Below are positions 18,893 to 28,575 of a DNA stretch of 64,000 bases, one piece after another. The position numbers and the translations under genes are program-made. Below the pieces are notes generated by a model that did not search any database, was not told where the DNA came from, and was given only the letters and a program-made list of their open reading frames with translations. Numbering within the stretch: position 1 is the stretch's first letter; each line of letters opens with the position of its first letter. The stretch comes from Paraprevotella sp. Lineage in GTDB: Bacteria; Bacteroidota; Bacteroidia; Bacteroidales; Bacteroidaceae. Location of the stretch: the NCBI GenBank assembly GCA_017937925.1, contig JAGBCQ010000001.1, positions 62,001 to 126,000 on the forward strand, written 5' to 3'.

Positions 18893-21370
18893 TCACATCG
18901 GGTCAACATCATAATATATCTGTGCGCTACCATAACCTGTACGTTGTAATAAAGTGTCACGCACCGACAACAAACATTGACGCACTTTATCCATTGAGAT
19001 GCCCGGCTCAAGTTTAATAACAATCTTACGGATATATAACAATTGTATTCGTGCTACGGGGGGAACGTCCGGACCAAGAATCCTATGGCCAAACACTGCG
19101 CGTAAACTTTGTCCCATATCCTTTGCCAATCTGTCAAGGACGTCGGAGCGCTTATGTTTCATATACACATATATCAACCGACAGAACGGCGGGAATGCAA
19201 ACAACTGACGTTCCTCTATTTGTTGACAATACAAACCATTATAGTCATGCGATACCACTTGTGCGATAACCGGTAAATCCGGACTTTTTGTTTGCAGAAT
19301 CACTCTGCCCTGCGCCCTACGTCGCCCTGCACGACCGGCCACTTGAGCCATCATTTGATAAGCACGTTCAAAACTTCTAAAATCGGGAACGTTCATCATT
19401 GAATCGGTATTGAGAATACCGACCACCCCTACACGTTCAAAGTCCAGCCCTTTTGTCACCATTTGCGTACCAATTAAAATGTTGGTACGACCTTCTTGGA
19501 AATCGGATATAATACGTTCGTATGCCGAACGGGTACGAGTCGTATCCAAATCCATACGCGCTATCGACGCGTCAGGGAATAAATGTTTAACTACATCCTC
19601 TACTTTTTCCGTTCCAAATCCGTGCTGCACCAACTTCTTTTCCTCGCAAGCCGGACATCGCGCCGGAACATCACTTACAAACCCACAATAATGGCAAGTC
19701 AACTTATTCATGCTCATATGATAAGTCATACTCACATCACATTTAGGGCATCTTGGAGTCCATCCACACGCATGACATTCCAACTGCGGGGCATATCCCC
19801 TTCTGTTTTGAAACAAAATGACTTGCTCCTTGTTTTCCAATGCTCGGCGCATCTCATCAAGCAACCTTGACGAAAAAGGTCCTACCATTCGGCGTTTTCT
19901 ATGCAGTTCCTTAATATCGACAACTTCAACGCATGGCATTTCAACATGACCATAACGCTCCTTCATCTCTACCAGTCCATACTTGTTTGTACGGACATTA
20001 TAATATGTTTCCAATGCCGGTGTGGCTGTTCCTAACAATGTCTTTGCCCCACACATCTTCGCAAGGACCAACGCTACGTTTCTCGCATGATATCGGGGAG
20101 AGGGGTCTTGCTGCTTATACGAATGCTCATGTTCCTCATCCACAATCACCAACCCCAACCTTTGAAATGGGAGAAATACGGAAGAGCGAGCCCCCAAGAC
20201 GACATCATAAGGACTATCAGACATCTGTTTGTTCCAAATTTCGACACGCTCCGCATCCGGAAACTTGGAATGGTACACGACCATACGCCCACCAAAAACG
20301 CGACTAAGGCGCTCGGTCAGTTGCGTGGTCAGAGCTATTTCGGGAACCAAATAAAGCACTTGTTTACCCTCGTCTATCATTTTACGGATAAGATGGATAT
20401 ACACCTCCGTCTTTCCGCTAGAAGTCACACCATGCAACAAGCACACTGATTGGTTTCGGAAACAAGATAATATTTGATTGAAGGCTTGTTGCTGACCGTT
20501 GCTCAATGGACTTAAACCAACGACGTCGGCAACTCCGGTTGTTGACAGGCGCCCTATTTCATACTGATACGACTCGAAGACACCCCTTACAATCAAAGCA
20601 TTGCAAATATTGGTTGTAACACCGGCGGCTTCCATAAGCGAGCGTTTAGGCACCTCCTCCAACAACTGTGAATTTTTCAGCCGCAACGCAGCAACACATC
20701 CTGACATTTCGATATACTTCGTCAGTACAGCAAGTTGTTTGGGAGCGCGCTTTAGTTCGTCCAATAAAGCGCTCAGGATGTTTTCGTCAAAGAACTTCTC
20801 ACAAAGACGTATATGCGTTTCGGTTCGTGGTTTGAAGGTTTGTTTAACCTCCTCCTTCATCACCAACACTCCCTTCGCCAGCAGTCCTTTTACTACACGC
20901 AATGCAGCAAACGCCGCACATTGTTTTTGTATTTTCGACAACGATTGTTCCTGCTCGTGAGCAAATAAAGACACTACTTTTCTTTCATCATCCGACAAAC
21001 CTTCCTCCCCATCATAGTCCGGATTCAGAAGGAGTACACTCTCACTCTCCAACTTCATGCCTGATGGCAGCGCTGCCTTAAAGACCTCTCCGGGCGAACA
21101 AATATAGTATTGCGCTATCCAACGCCAAAAGTCTAACTGCACGGGCAAAAGTACGGGCTTTGAGTCGAGCACCTCCAGCACTTGTTTCACTTCATAGTTT
21201 TCAGGACGATTGTCGTGCAGGGCCACCACCACCGCCGTATATACCTTTTTCTGACCAAAAGGCACCAGCACTCTGCAACCAATAGCCGGCGTACCTTGAA
21301 ATGACGGGGGCAGCTCATACGTATATGTAGCTGTAAGCGGCAAGGGCAATATGACATCAACGTATTTCAT
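18893..21370 (-). CDS. priA: Primosomal protein N' (replication restart helicase PriA)
   Basis: PriA recognises stalled forks and reloads the replisome. The start chosen is ATG at 21370 (MKYVDVILPLPL), giving 825 residues; an in-frame GTG lies just before it. The N-terminal 3'-DNA-binding domain is followed by Walker A GVTSSGKTEVYIH, the DEEHEHSYKQ box, and a zinc-binding insert with paired cysteines (CHACGW, CPKC, CHYCGF, CPAC). The helicase C domain contains GTQMVTKGLDF and VAGRAGRR. It ends in TGA, which shows UGA is a stop codon in this organism. Confidence 0.97.
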   Translation of the reverse strand: MKYVDVILPLPLTATYTYELPPSFQGTPAIGCRVLVPFGQKKVYTAVVVALHDNRPENYEVKQVLEVLDSKPVLLPVQLDFWRWIAQYYICSPGEVFKAALPSGMKLESESVLLLNPDYDGEEGLSDDERKVVSLFAHEQEQSLSKIQKQCAAFAALRVVKGLLAKGVLVMKEEVKQTFKPRTETHIRLCEKFFDENILSALLDELKRAPKQLAVLTKYIEMSGCVAALRLKNSQLLEEVPKRSLMEAAGVTTNICNALIVRGVFESYQYEIGRLSTTGVADVVGLSPLSNGQQQAFNQILSCFRNQSVCLLHGVTSSGKTEVYIHLIRKMIDEGKQVLYLVPEIALTTQLTERLSRVFGGRMVVYHSKFPDAERVEIWNKQMSDSPYDVVLGARSSVFLPFQRLGLVIVDEEHEHSYKQQDPSPRYHARNVALVLAKMCGAKTLLGTATPALETYYNVRTNKYGLVEMKERYGHVEMPCVEVVDIKELHRKRRMVGPFSSRLLDEMRRALENKEQVILFQNRRGYAPQLECHACGWTPRCPKCDVSMTYHMSMNKLTCHYCGFVSDVPARCPACEEKKLVQHGFGTEKVEDVVKHLFPDASIARMDLDTTRTRSAYERIISDFQEGRTNILIGTQMVTKGLDFERVGVVGILNTDSMMNVPDFRSFERAYQMMAQVAGRAGRRRAQGRVILQTKSPDLPVIAQVVSHDYNGLYCQQIEERQLFAFPPFCRLIYVYMKHKRSDVLDRLAKDMGQSLRAVFGHRILGPDVPPVARIQLLYIRKIVIKLEPGISMDKVRQCLLSVRDTLLQRTGYGSAQIYYDVDPM

Positions 21371-21495
21371 CACTTATGAAGTTTACCACACAAATGTACG
21401 ACAAAAGAAGTGAACATACAATTATAGTAAGCCCCAAATGCAAAATCCAACCGCACCATTTTGATTTTTTCTCAGTACATTCTCATCGTGAGTCC

Positions 21496-21589
21496 ATAGA
21501 CGCACACACGTGTGTCTATAGGGACACGCATGTGTATCTATAGGCGCACGCACGTGTATTCATAGGAACACGATAACATTATAGGTACG
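21496..21589. repeat. Tandem array of a 22-bp palindromic repeat (array A)
   Basis: Three units of 22 bp stand head to tail at 21496-21517, 21518-21539 and 21540-21561, each starting ATAG and carrying a self-complementary CACGTGT or CATGTGT core. A shorter fourth unit (21562-21580) and the start of a fifth follow. The array lies in the 370-bp gap between priA and the barrel gene. The rest of that gap holds a terminator (21658-21690) and otherwise nothing I recognise. A related array lies at 38390-38469. Confidence 0.8.
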
Positions 21590-21649
21590 AAAAATCAAAC
21601 CTCACCCATTCTGGGAACAATTATATAAGTGGAAGTAGGAGATAACGAA

Positions 21650-21690
21650 ATAAAAATCTCCGAAAGCGGACTATCAGTACACTTTCGGAG
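21650..21690 (-). terminator. Intrinsic terminator after the barrel-protein gene
   Basis: On the minus strand a perfect 9-bp stem CTCCGAAAG/CTTTCGGAG encloses a 15-base loop and is followed by ATTTTTATTT. It lies 54 bp past the stop codon at 21745. Confidence 0.8.
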
Positions 21691-21744
21691 CTCATCAAAA
21701 TTATACTATGCTTTAAATATTGATTAAAGCGCGTCTAAATCGTG

Positions 21745-22380
21745 TTAAAAGAGGTATGCCAAACGCACTTGGAATGTATTGTTCTTCATGTCGAATGTTT
21801 CGAACGCATCGGCTGCGTTTTTAATCTGACCTGTTTCGCCCAATGCAATATTGTAGGTAAGTCCGACTTGCAAATGGTCCAATGCCGTGATGCCCAATCC
21901 AACATTCCAACTGAATGAGGAGCGCTCCAACGAACCTAAACTTACGCCTTCAAACGACAAATTACGACTACCTAAATACCAACTCCATTGCGGACCGGTT
22001 GAGATATACATTCCCAAAATGCTGCTGAAACCGATATTATATTTCAGATTGACAGGGATTTCTATGTAAGGCAAAGATTTGTTACGACCGGGATAAACTT
22101 CCTGCTCGCCTAAATCATTGGTCGCAGTATATTCCATCTTCATGTATTTCTGAGAATATAGGATGGCGCCATCAACTCCCAATCCTACCACCGGTATTGT
22201 GAATTGAGCCTTTGGGCCGATGAACCATCCGGTGCGATTGTCTGAACCAAACATACCACCGTCGCCGGAAACTTTCATTTTACTTAAGTTCATACCGCCC
22301 TCAAGTCCCCACTTGAATTGCGCGTTTGTGGTCGTTGCGAATGCCACCAAAATAGCCAAGATAGCTGTAATCTTTTTCAT
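21745..22380 (-). CDS. Outer-membrane beta-barrel protein (PorT-like family)
   Basis: This is a secreted barrel of the OMP_b-brl / PorT-like type. The start chosen is ATG at 22380, giving 211 residues; a GTG 9 bp earlier is in frame. A signal peptide MKKITAILAILVAFATTTNA is followed by alternating strands such as FKWGLEGGMNLSKM and a last strand NNTFQVRLAYLF ending in Phe, as BAM substrates do. It sits right after the type IX secretion operon but has its own promoter (22409-22440) and terminator. True PorT identity cannot be decided, because the family is broad. Confidence 0.8.
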   Translation of the reverse strand: MKKITAILAILVAFATTTNAQFKWGLEGGMNLSKMKVSGDGGMFGSDNRTGWFIGPKAQFTIPVVGLGVDGAILYSQKYMKMEYTATNDLGEQEVYPGRNKSLPYIEIPVNLKYNIGFSSILGMYISTGPQWSWYLGSRNLSFEGVSLGSLERSSFSWNVGLGITALDHLQVGLTYNIALGETGQIKNAADAFETFDMKNNTFQVRLAYLF

Positions 22381-22408
22381 AATTTTCACTTTTTAGGTTA
22401 TACGCTAG

Positions 22409-22440
22409 CAAAGATAATAACTGCCTGTATTACTTTCAAC
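22409..22440 (-). promoter_or_regulatory. Promoter of the barrel-protein gene
   Basis: On the minus strand GTTG, 20 bases, then TATCTTTG. The -7 box is exact and the -33 box has one mismatch to TTTG. It separates this gene from the secretion operon upstream. Confidence 0.65.
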
Positions 22441-22459
22441 TTTTGCACCGTTTTTTTAC

Positions 22460-23551
22460 TTATCTGCGCTGACGACACACAGTGACACGCGGTGCTGAGG
22501 ATGAAGATTGTGTTGACTTTTCTTTCTTAGACTTTGACACTTTTGCTTTTTCCTCCTTAGCTGATTCACTCTTTGCTGAAGACGAACGACGGGAACTGCG
22601 AGAAGACTTTGACGCTTTCTCTTCTTTCTTGTTTTCGTCTGCCTCTACCTTCGCTGAATCAACTGCCAACGAATCCTGATGTCCCCAAACGTGTTTTTCA
22701 AAATCCGTCAACTGCTTTTCTATCCGCTTTTGCTCCTTCACCATCGCACTATCGGTTTTACAATAGTTTGCCAAAACCTTTCCTTGCATATTGGTCGTCT
22801 TGTAAATCTTACCTTCGTAGCGATTCATTGAAAAATAATCAGCGGCCGTCATGTTTGTCACATTATTATAGTTGCTTGCCATCATTGTGTGGCGTGCCAA
22901 ATAAGTACTGATGTCGTCATACTTCAACCAGAACAGAGGATATGGAGTTGACTCCCCACCGAAATCATCGCTACGCATAAGGACCGGACAAATAGCCACC
23001 ACTTGAGTGCGGAAGGTTGAGGTTCTCTGATCAAAATATGAACTTTCCTTAATATAATAACGTGTCACCTCAGCCGAAGGTATATCGCTCGCACTAACCT
23101 TTGGACGACCGTTTTGCTCTTCGTAATAAATGTGATGGCGGTTCATCAACTCTTTGATGTCCGTTTTATCGCGAGACGTGAAGGACTCGTTACCATCCAA
23201 CTTATATTCGTAAGCCGTAATCTTTCCTGTCAATAACAAATCAAAAAGATAAGTAAACAAATTAACCTGTCCTGCCGAAGGTTCAACGGGGAAATACAAT
23301 GGCGCATTCTTATCCAATGTCAAATCCAGCTGGCGATAAACATCTCTACGCCAAACCACATCCTCGGGCATATCAATAGAAGCCGGGAATTGAGATGCCG
23401 CTCTATCAAATGTCTTCTCCTTTTTCACATTGCTTTTCTGCGTTCTGCTACGAGCGGGTTGTGCTGCCAACTGCATACAAACGAAAGCACCCAACAGAAC
23501 AAACAATAAACGTTTCATCATCGCTATCTTGTTTATATTCATACTTTTCAT
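22460..23551 (-). CDS. porN: Type IX secretion system component PorN/GldN
   Basis: PorN/GldN is a periplasmic protein that forms the ring at the outer membrane with the PorK/GldK lipoprotein. It has 363 residues from ATG 23551. Starts at 23521 or 23518 (MMKRLLFVLLGAF) would give a more normal signal peptide ending at QLAAQ. The conserved body contains VVWRRDVYRQLDLTLDKNAP and FPVEPSAGQVNLFTYLFDLL. The last 60 or so residues are a low-complexity tail rich in Lys, Ser and Glu. It is the last gene of the porPKLMN cluster, 8 bp after porM. Confidence 0.93.
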   Translation of the reverse strand: MKSMNINKIAMMKRLLFVLLGAFVCMQLAAQPARSRTQKSNVKKEKTFDRAASQFPASIDMPEDVVWRRDVYRQLDLTLDKNAPLYFPVEPSAGQVNLFTYLFDLLLTGKITAYEYKLDGNESFTSRDKTDIKELMNRHHIYYEEQNGRPKVSASDIPSAEVTRYYIKESSYFDQRTSTFRTQVVAICPVLMRSDDFGGESTPYPLFWLKYDDISTYLARHTMMASNYNNVTNMTAADYFSMNRYEGKIYKTTNMQGKVLANYCKTDSAMVKEQKRIEKQLTDFEKHVWGHQDSLAVDSAKVEADENKKEEKASKSSRSSRRSSSAKSESAKEEKAKVSKSKKEKSTQSSSSAPRVTVCRQRR

Positions 23552-23559
23552 ATCCTTGC

Positions 23560-25122
23560 TTAATTGATTATTATTTCCATTGAACCATCCAACGTTCTTT
23601 CTATTCCATCAGGTCCGATGGCTCTGATACGAGATATATAGAAACGTTTTCCTCTACTTAAAGAGCGGAACATATTACGTTGTTGCTCGGTGAAGTTCGC
23701 ACTGTTGGAAACCGCCGGTACGGCATTTCCCATATTATCAAAGAATACAGTTTCAAAACCTTGTACCCTAAACGCAATATTCAAAAGCCCGTCGTCTATC
23801 GCTGCGCCTATTCCCTCAGTTGACATGAGTACTTGTTTTGACAAACGTCCGCCACGGAAACGATTACTACCCCCTTCGGCCGCATATTCAATATATGCTG
23901 TAGGGTCGGGCAACTTGCGCACACGGAAAGTAAACGCTCCCATCTTTTGCATGCGTCCTTCCATATTGGCATTCACTGTTATTACGGCATCTTTTCCTAC
24001 TTCTGCCGGACGGACTATGTATTTTCCCGCACCCCTCGGTTGCAAAGTACCTCCTGTCATTGACGCGACAACTTTATTTGCAGGTACACCCGGAATGGAA
24101 ACGCTCATTGGATTTTCATATCCTGCATACAACACATTCATCAAGTCGGCAGAAACCGTAGCTGACGGTGCGACCACCGTATAAGGCTGTGAGAAATCGC
24201 GACGCACCAAATCTCCACGTCCGTCAACCGTCTCTATATACCCTTTTAAGGTAAAATCACCGGTAGTTCCACAAACCATTTCATACGTTCCGTTCTGAGA
24301 GGCTATTTTCTTACCACCTACATAAATCGTCGGGCGACGTGTCGTATCTACTGCTGCCATGATAATTTGGGCACTGAGTTTACCGCCTTGCACCACCGTT
24401 CGTGAACTAGGAATGACATAAGCATTCAATTCGTTTACACGTAAATCCTTAATGTCAATATTCGCAGTAAGCGTATGCAACACTTCTCCTTCGGCATATC
24501 GCACATCACTCTGCAATTTGGATAGCAATGTTACAGCAGCTGCCACCGGCATATTCTCAAACATATACTCCTGCCAATTCTTGCCCAACGCCAAAGCCTT
24601 ATTTGGAACATCAGTACTCAGGTTGTCTGAAATAATCTTTTTCTGTGTGTCATTGGTCACCATTCCCACAATGCGCTCACGGAAACTGTTTATCGCATTA
24701 TATAGGTTCTCACCCTCACCCCTTCTCGGAGCAAGCATCACGGTTGAAGCGGCTTCCAAATCCTCTTTATTCCTAATATTCCTTACGTCACCATCCTTAC
24801 CGTCAGTTTGTTGAACGATTCTAATTTTCAACTCCTCTGCAAAATTGTAGAGGGAGTCCGAGATTTGCTTGACGTACTGTGCCTTGTCATACCATTCTTT
24901 AACCTTAGTCGGATTCACTTCCATCTGTTCTTGCAAATCCTTATAAAGAGCTTCGTTCGATGCAGACGCATTCGCCGTAGTACGCAACAAACTATCCTCG
25001 ACCAATGAAAAACCATTCAAAACATCTGAGGACACATTCAGAGCCAACATCGCCATCAACACCACATACATGAGGTTGATCATCTTCTGACGTGCGGATG
25101 TCCCGGTTTGCTGAGTTGCCAT
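23560..25122 (-). CDS. porM: Type IX secretion system motor component PorM/GldM
   Basis: PorM/GldM spans the inner membrane once, extends through the periplasm to PorKN, and forms the proton-driven motor with PorL. It has 520 residues. The N-terminal membrane segment is MINLMYVVLMAMLALNVSSDV (residues about 14-34), preceded by a short cytoplasmic part. The periplasmic domains include the conserved ALGKNWQEYMFENMPVAAA and a proline-rich C-terminal region. It lies 25 bp after porL. Confidence 0.95.
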   Translation of the reverse strand: MATQQTGTSARQKMINLMYVVLMAMLALNVSSDVLNGFSLVEDSLLRTTANASASNEALYKDLQEQMEVNPTKVKEWYDKAQYVKQISDSLYNFAEELKIRIVQQTDGKDGDVRNIRNKEDLEAASTVMLAPRRGEGENLYNAINSFRERIVGMVTNDTQKKIISDNLSTDVPNKALALGKNWQEYMFENMPVAAAVTLLSKLQSDVRYAEGEVLHTLTANIDIKDLRVNELNAYVIPSSRTVVQGGKLSAQIIMAAVDTTRRPTIYVGGKKIASQNGTYEMVCGTTGDFTLKGYIETVDGRGDLVRRDFSQPYTVVAPSATVSADLMNVLYAGYENPMSVSIPGVPANKVVASMTGGTLQPRGAGKYIVRPAEVGKDAVITVNANMEGRMQKMGAFTFRVRKLPDPTAYIEYAAEGGSNRFRGGRLSKQVLMSTEGIGAAIDDGLLNIAFRVQGFETVFFDNMGNAVPAVSNSANFTEQQRNMFRSLSRGKRFYISRIRAIGPDGIERTLDGSMEIIIN

Positions 25123-25147
25123 TTTATATTCCTTTTAAACGTTTATA

Positions 25148-26017
25148 TTATAATGAAGAAGGCGTCTGCTTCATATTTATCGTCAGAGCCTTAATCATAC
25201 GGTCGTAGATAGCGTTCAAGTCCTCGATTTGACGAGCCATCTTACGGGTTTGTTCGTTAATCTGATCAATTGTTCCTACTTGAGTACTGATACTCTTCAG
25301 TTGCATTTCGTAAATGGTATTGATACCCGTCAAGGTCCTATTCAAATTCTCCATTTCCTTAGAGTCTTTTGTCATGGACTCTGCTTGCTCTGAAACTCTT
25401 GACAATGTTTCTGTCAACACTTTCAACTCTTCAACATAAGCCTCAGCCGCCTCAGTCATTCCCGGCGTGCATGCCTGACGTGCCGACTCCAAGAACTCTG
25501 CATTAGAAGCATTTATCATATCTGCTAACAATTTCATATCAACTGCCGGCTGAGAAGTGACATTCGGTTGAGATGCGACCGGTTGAGATGCAACAGCCGC
25601 TGCAACTTTGACATTACCTTCATTGGCAACTGTCCCAACGGGTTGGGCAACTCCGCCACCAACATTTCCTATAATTATCGGAGCACCGGTTTGGACCACA
25701 CCTTGTGGAATCACCGTCTGTGCACCTTGCTCTAGCGGTTCATCACTACCAGCAACTTCTACTGCTTGTGTTCCTGACTTTTTATTTTTAAGTTCAGCCG
25801 GACGGTCGAAACCTGAAATAAAGAACACCAACACCTCTGTCCCCATACCAATAAACAACATGGCATTAGCACCGGGTATATGAGTCAATTTGAATAATGC
25901 TCCCAAGATAACAATCGCAGCACCCCAACTATATGCATAATTCAAGAATGTTTGACCTGCCACCGATTCTATCCAATTTTGGATTCGAACTATTATATTC
26001 TTATTATTGTTTGCCAT
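25148..26017 (-). CDS. porL: Type IX secretion system motor component PorL/GldL
   Basis: PorL/GldL is an inner-membrane protein with two membrane segments (about 27-43 and 50-68) and a cytoplasmic C-terminal part. The second segment carries E61 in MGTEVLVFF, matching the buried glutamate needed for proton coupling in relatives. It has 289 residues. After the membrane part comes a Val/Pro/Gln-rich linker with repeated SQP (about 135-160), then a coiled coil near the C-terminus that pairs with PorM. It lies between porK and porM. Confidence 0.94.
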   Translation of the reverse strand: MANNNKNIIVRIQNWIESVAGQTFLNYAYSWGAAIVILGALFKLTHIPGANAMLFIGMGTEVLVFFISGFDRPAELKNKKSGTQAVEVAGSDEPLEQGAQTVIPQGVVQTGAPIIIGNVGGGVAQPVGTVANEGNVKVAAAVASQPVASQPNVTSQPAVDMKLLADMINASNAEFLESARQACTPGMTEAAEAYVEELKVLTETLSRVSEQAESMTKDSKEMENLNRTLTGINTIYEMQLKSISTQVGTIDQINEQTRKMARQIEDLNAIYDRMIKALTINMKQTPSSL

Positions 26018-26035
26018 AATATATTTATTCCTTTA

Positions 26036-27472
26036 TTATTTTCTTCTATTAGTTACTCCCGATACCGAACGCACACAACGGAAACCGATGTATGAGCGTG
26101 GTTGATTTTGATATTCATACGAACGCCATACCGAACGAATCATTGATTCCGGATCTTTCCATGAACCACCACGAACAGACTTCTTCTTCAATCGATATGG
26201 GTCTTCTTTTGCTGCATTATACTTCAATTCCGGATTCATGTCGCTCATATCATTCACTCCGGACTCTGTATAAACCGTACTCGTCCATTCAGCGACATTA
26301 CCGGCCATATCATACAGCCCGTTTGAGTTTGAAGAATAAGTTCCAACCTTAGAAGTAATCAGACTACCATCTTCGGTATAATCTCCTCTATCAGGTTTAA
26401 AGTTAGCATAAAAACATCCTTTCTCGCTCTTTGCCGCCTCATCTTCCCAAGGATACAAACCGCCTTCAGTTCCGCGAGCAGCAAACTCCCACTCTACTTC
26501 TGTCGGTAAACGATAAGGCTGAATTTGCTTGGCTGCAGCACCCAAACCGCGCTTCAAGAAATCTGTTCTCCAATTACAAAAGGCATTGGCCTGTTCCCAA
26601 GTAACTCCTACGACCGGATAATCATTATATGCAGGATTGGAGAAATATTGCAACATATACCGCTCATTCTCGGCATTTGAGAAGTCATTAACCCAGCAAG
26701 TCGTATCCGGATAGATGTTCACGATATAGGTATTCAAGAAATCATGTAGTCCTGACAAAGGTCTGTTAATAGTCTCTCTAACAATACGACCTTCATCATC
26801 TATATAAGCAGTATCTTTGGAAATCATGACCACCTCTTCTGTGTCAACTTTATAATCTGTATTCAACACCCTTTCCTCCGGTGTCAAACGATTTTTACGT
26901 AAAGCTGCCGCCGCATGGTCGAACACCTCAAAACGATAATTCATCTGTTTCGCATCAAGCATTTGTTCACCTGTAATAGGATGAATATAATACACACTTT
27001 CTATTGCACGTAACTCATCCTCATTCGGACGTTTCCATGGAATCGGTTTACTCCAATTCAAATGAGGTGTTACCGGATTCCCGTACTTATCTTCCTCTAT
27101 CTTATACGTTTCGTCTCCACCATATGCCGGATCAGCCAATCTTTCGCGAATAATTGAATCACGTACCCAATGTACAAATTGGCGATATTTGGCATTCGAC
27201 ACTTCGTTCACGTCCATCCAAAAACCATCAACTGAAATTTCTCGCGTAGGAATCACCGTTCCCCACAATGTATCAGTTTGCTCGGTTCCTATTTTTAACG
27301 AACCTTTCTTTACCAAAACCATACCATATGGAGTTGGTTCACTATAAGACATTCCTCCGACTCCTGTCACCTCGCCACCTGCTGTAGATGATGCCGAGCC
27401 TGTACTGAGACACGAACAGAGTAGCAAACTTGCTACCACCGCCATTAACATCCCCATTTTCTTCATATTCAT
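26036..27472 (-). CDS. porK: Type IX secretion system lipoprotein PorK/GldK
   Basis: PorK/GldK is an outer-membrane lipoprotein with a formylglycine-generating-enzyme-like (SUMF1) fold. It builds the periplasmic ring with PorN. It has 478 residues. The lipobox LLLCSC puts the lipidated cysteine at about residue 21. Conserved blocks include ISVDGFWMDVNEVSNAKYRQ, YPVVGVTWEQANAFCNWR, YRLPTEVEWEFAARG and SYIGFRCVRS. It begins 1 bp after porP ends, so translation may be coupled. Confidence 0.95.
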   Translation of the reverse strand: MNMKKMGMLMAVVASLLLCSCLSTGSASSTAGGEVTGVGGMSYSEPTPYGMVLVKKGSLKIGTEQTDTLWGTVIPTREISVDGFWMDVNEVSNAKYRQFVHWVRDSIIRERLADPAYGGDETYKIEEDKYGNPVTPHLNWSKPIPWKRPNEDELRAIESVYYIHPITGEQMLDAKQMNYRFEVFDHAAAALRKNRLTPEERVLNTDYKVDTEEVVMISKDTAYIDDEGRIVRETINRPLSGLHDFLNTYIVNIYPDTTCWVNDFSNAENERYMLQYFSNPAYNDYPVVGVTWEQANAFCNWRTDFLKRGLGAAAKQIQPYRLPTEVEWEFAARGTEGGLYPWEDEAAKSEKGCFYANFKPDRGDYTEDGSLITSKVGTYSSNSNGLYDMAGNVAEWTSTVYTESGVNDMSDMNPELKYNAAKEDPYRLKKKSVRGGSWKDPESMIRSVWRSYEYQNQPRSYIGFRCVRSVSGVTNRRK

Positions 27473-27473
27473 A

Positions 27474-28421
27474 TTATAATATTCTTACGCTTTTATGTTT
27501 ATTCTTTCCTTTTTTAAACAGATTCAACTCTGTTCTGTATCCAATTACAACCTCATGCGTTCCGCTTATTGCACCGATAGCTGAAGTGTACATCTCGTAG
27601 GCATACCCTATATTGACTCCGTAAAACTCACCACCTAAAAGGAAACTTACCGAGTTAGTCGGACTATATGATAGACCTCCGTACATATCAAATTTCGAAC
27701 CGTGGTATGCCAATCGCCCCGTGATATCTGCCCGAAAGCCTACAATATCAGAACGTAGCATTGCCGAAGTATGTATCGTATATAACGGACTTTTTAAACG
27801 AATATTGTATCCACCCATCAAATAAAAAGACGAAGACACTTTCAATTCGTTCACTTCTTCTTCACCAAGACTCACTGTAGGAGAGGTACAATGCATCATT
27901 GAAAATCCCACATACCAAGACTTATGAGCATACTGCAAACCAACATTCATGTCAAATCCTGCTCCATCTACCTCATTAGTTGGAAACGCCGGGTCTCCGG
28001 ATTCACCCAGATCCAACTCACTGCCATCAAAACTCTCGCTTAACATAGCCAAATGTATTCCTCCACTGAGTTTTCCTCCCCACAAAGGCTGATGATAAGC
28101 ATATTGCAAATAGAATTTCTGATGATTGAATAAACCGATTTGGTCTTTCATAAAACCCAGACCGGCACCGTGTCGCGGACTAATAAAGAACAATGGCATA
28201 TCCACATATGCAAACATCACTGAAGGTGCATTCTCGAAACCAGTCATTTGCATACTATACGCTCCATATACATTCAGCATAATATCTTGTCCGGTTGCAG
28301 CGGGATTATAAAAAGGCGTCATAGCCCAATAATTGACAAATGAAGGATCATACTGAGCTTTCGTTCGCATTGAAAAAAAACTCAATATACCTATCATAAA
28401 TATAATAACCCTCTGCCTCAT
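27474..28421 (-). CDS. porP: Type IX secretion system membrane protein PorP/SprF family
   Basis: This is an outer-membrane barrel of the PorP/SprF family that belongs to the type IX secretion locus. It has 315 residues. A signal peptide (MRQRVIIFMIGILSFFSMRTKAQ) precedes the typical start YDPSFVNYWAMTPFYNPAATG, where the YNPA motif is diagnostic. It heads the porP-porK-porL-porM-porN operon in the same order as in Porphyromonas gingivalis. Confidence 0.94.
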   Translation of the reverse strand: MRQRVIIFMIGILSFFSMRTKAQYDPSFVNYWAMTPFYNPAATGQDIMLNVYGAYSMQMTGFENAPSVMFAYVDMPLFFISPRHGAGLGFMKDQIGLFNHQKFYLQYAYHQPLWGGKLSGGIHLAMLSESFDGSELDLGESGDPAFPTNEVDGAGFDMNVGLQYAHKSWYVGFSMMHCTSPTVSLGEEEVNELKVSSSFYLMGGYNIRLKSPLYTIHTSAMLRSDIVGFRADITGRLAYHGSKFDMYGGLSYSPTNSVSFLLGGEFYGVNIGYAYEMYTSAIGAISGTHEVVIGYRTELNLFKKGKNKHKSVRIL

Positions 28422-28431
28422 TCGTTTATTA

Positions 28432-28439
28432 CAAAGATA
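28432..28439 (-). promoter_or_regulatory. Probable -7 box of the porPKLMN operon
   Basis: TATCTTTG on the minus strand matches TAnnTTTG exactly and is 10 bp before the porP ATG, so the mRNA would have almost no leader. No TTTG is found at the -33 distance. Confidence 0.45.
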
Positions 28440-28506
28440 CTATAGAAACACAAAAAACGTCATTTTATTGCCTAACTGTTAAAATAAAATCTTTCGCCGT
28501 TCCATT

Positions 28507-28542
28507 CAAAAAAGGGACGATAAACAAACGTCTATCATCCCT
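28507..28542 (-). terminator. Intrinsic terminator between the DUF2795 gene and porP
   Basis: On the minus strand a 10-bp stem (AGGGATGATA with TATCGTCCCT, one G-U pair) and a 10-base loop are followed by TTTTTTG. It lies 33 bp after the DUF2795 stop and insulates the secretion operon from the genes upstream. Confidence 0.85.
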
Positions 28543-28575
28543 CACTTTTATTTCGCCTTATTATACTTCAACGAA

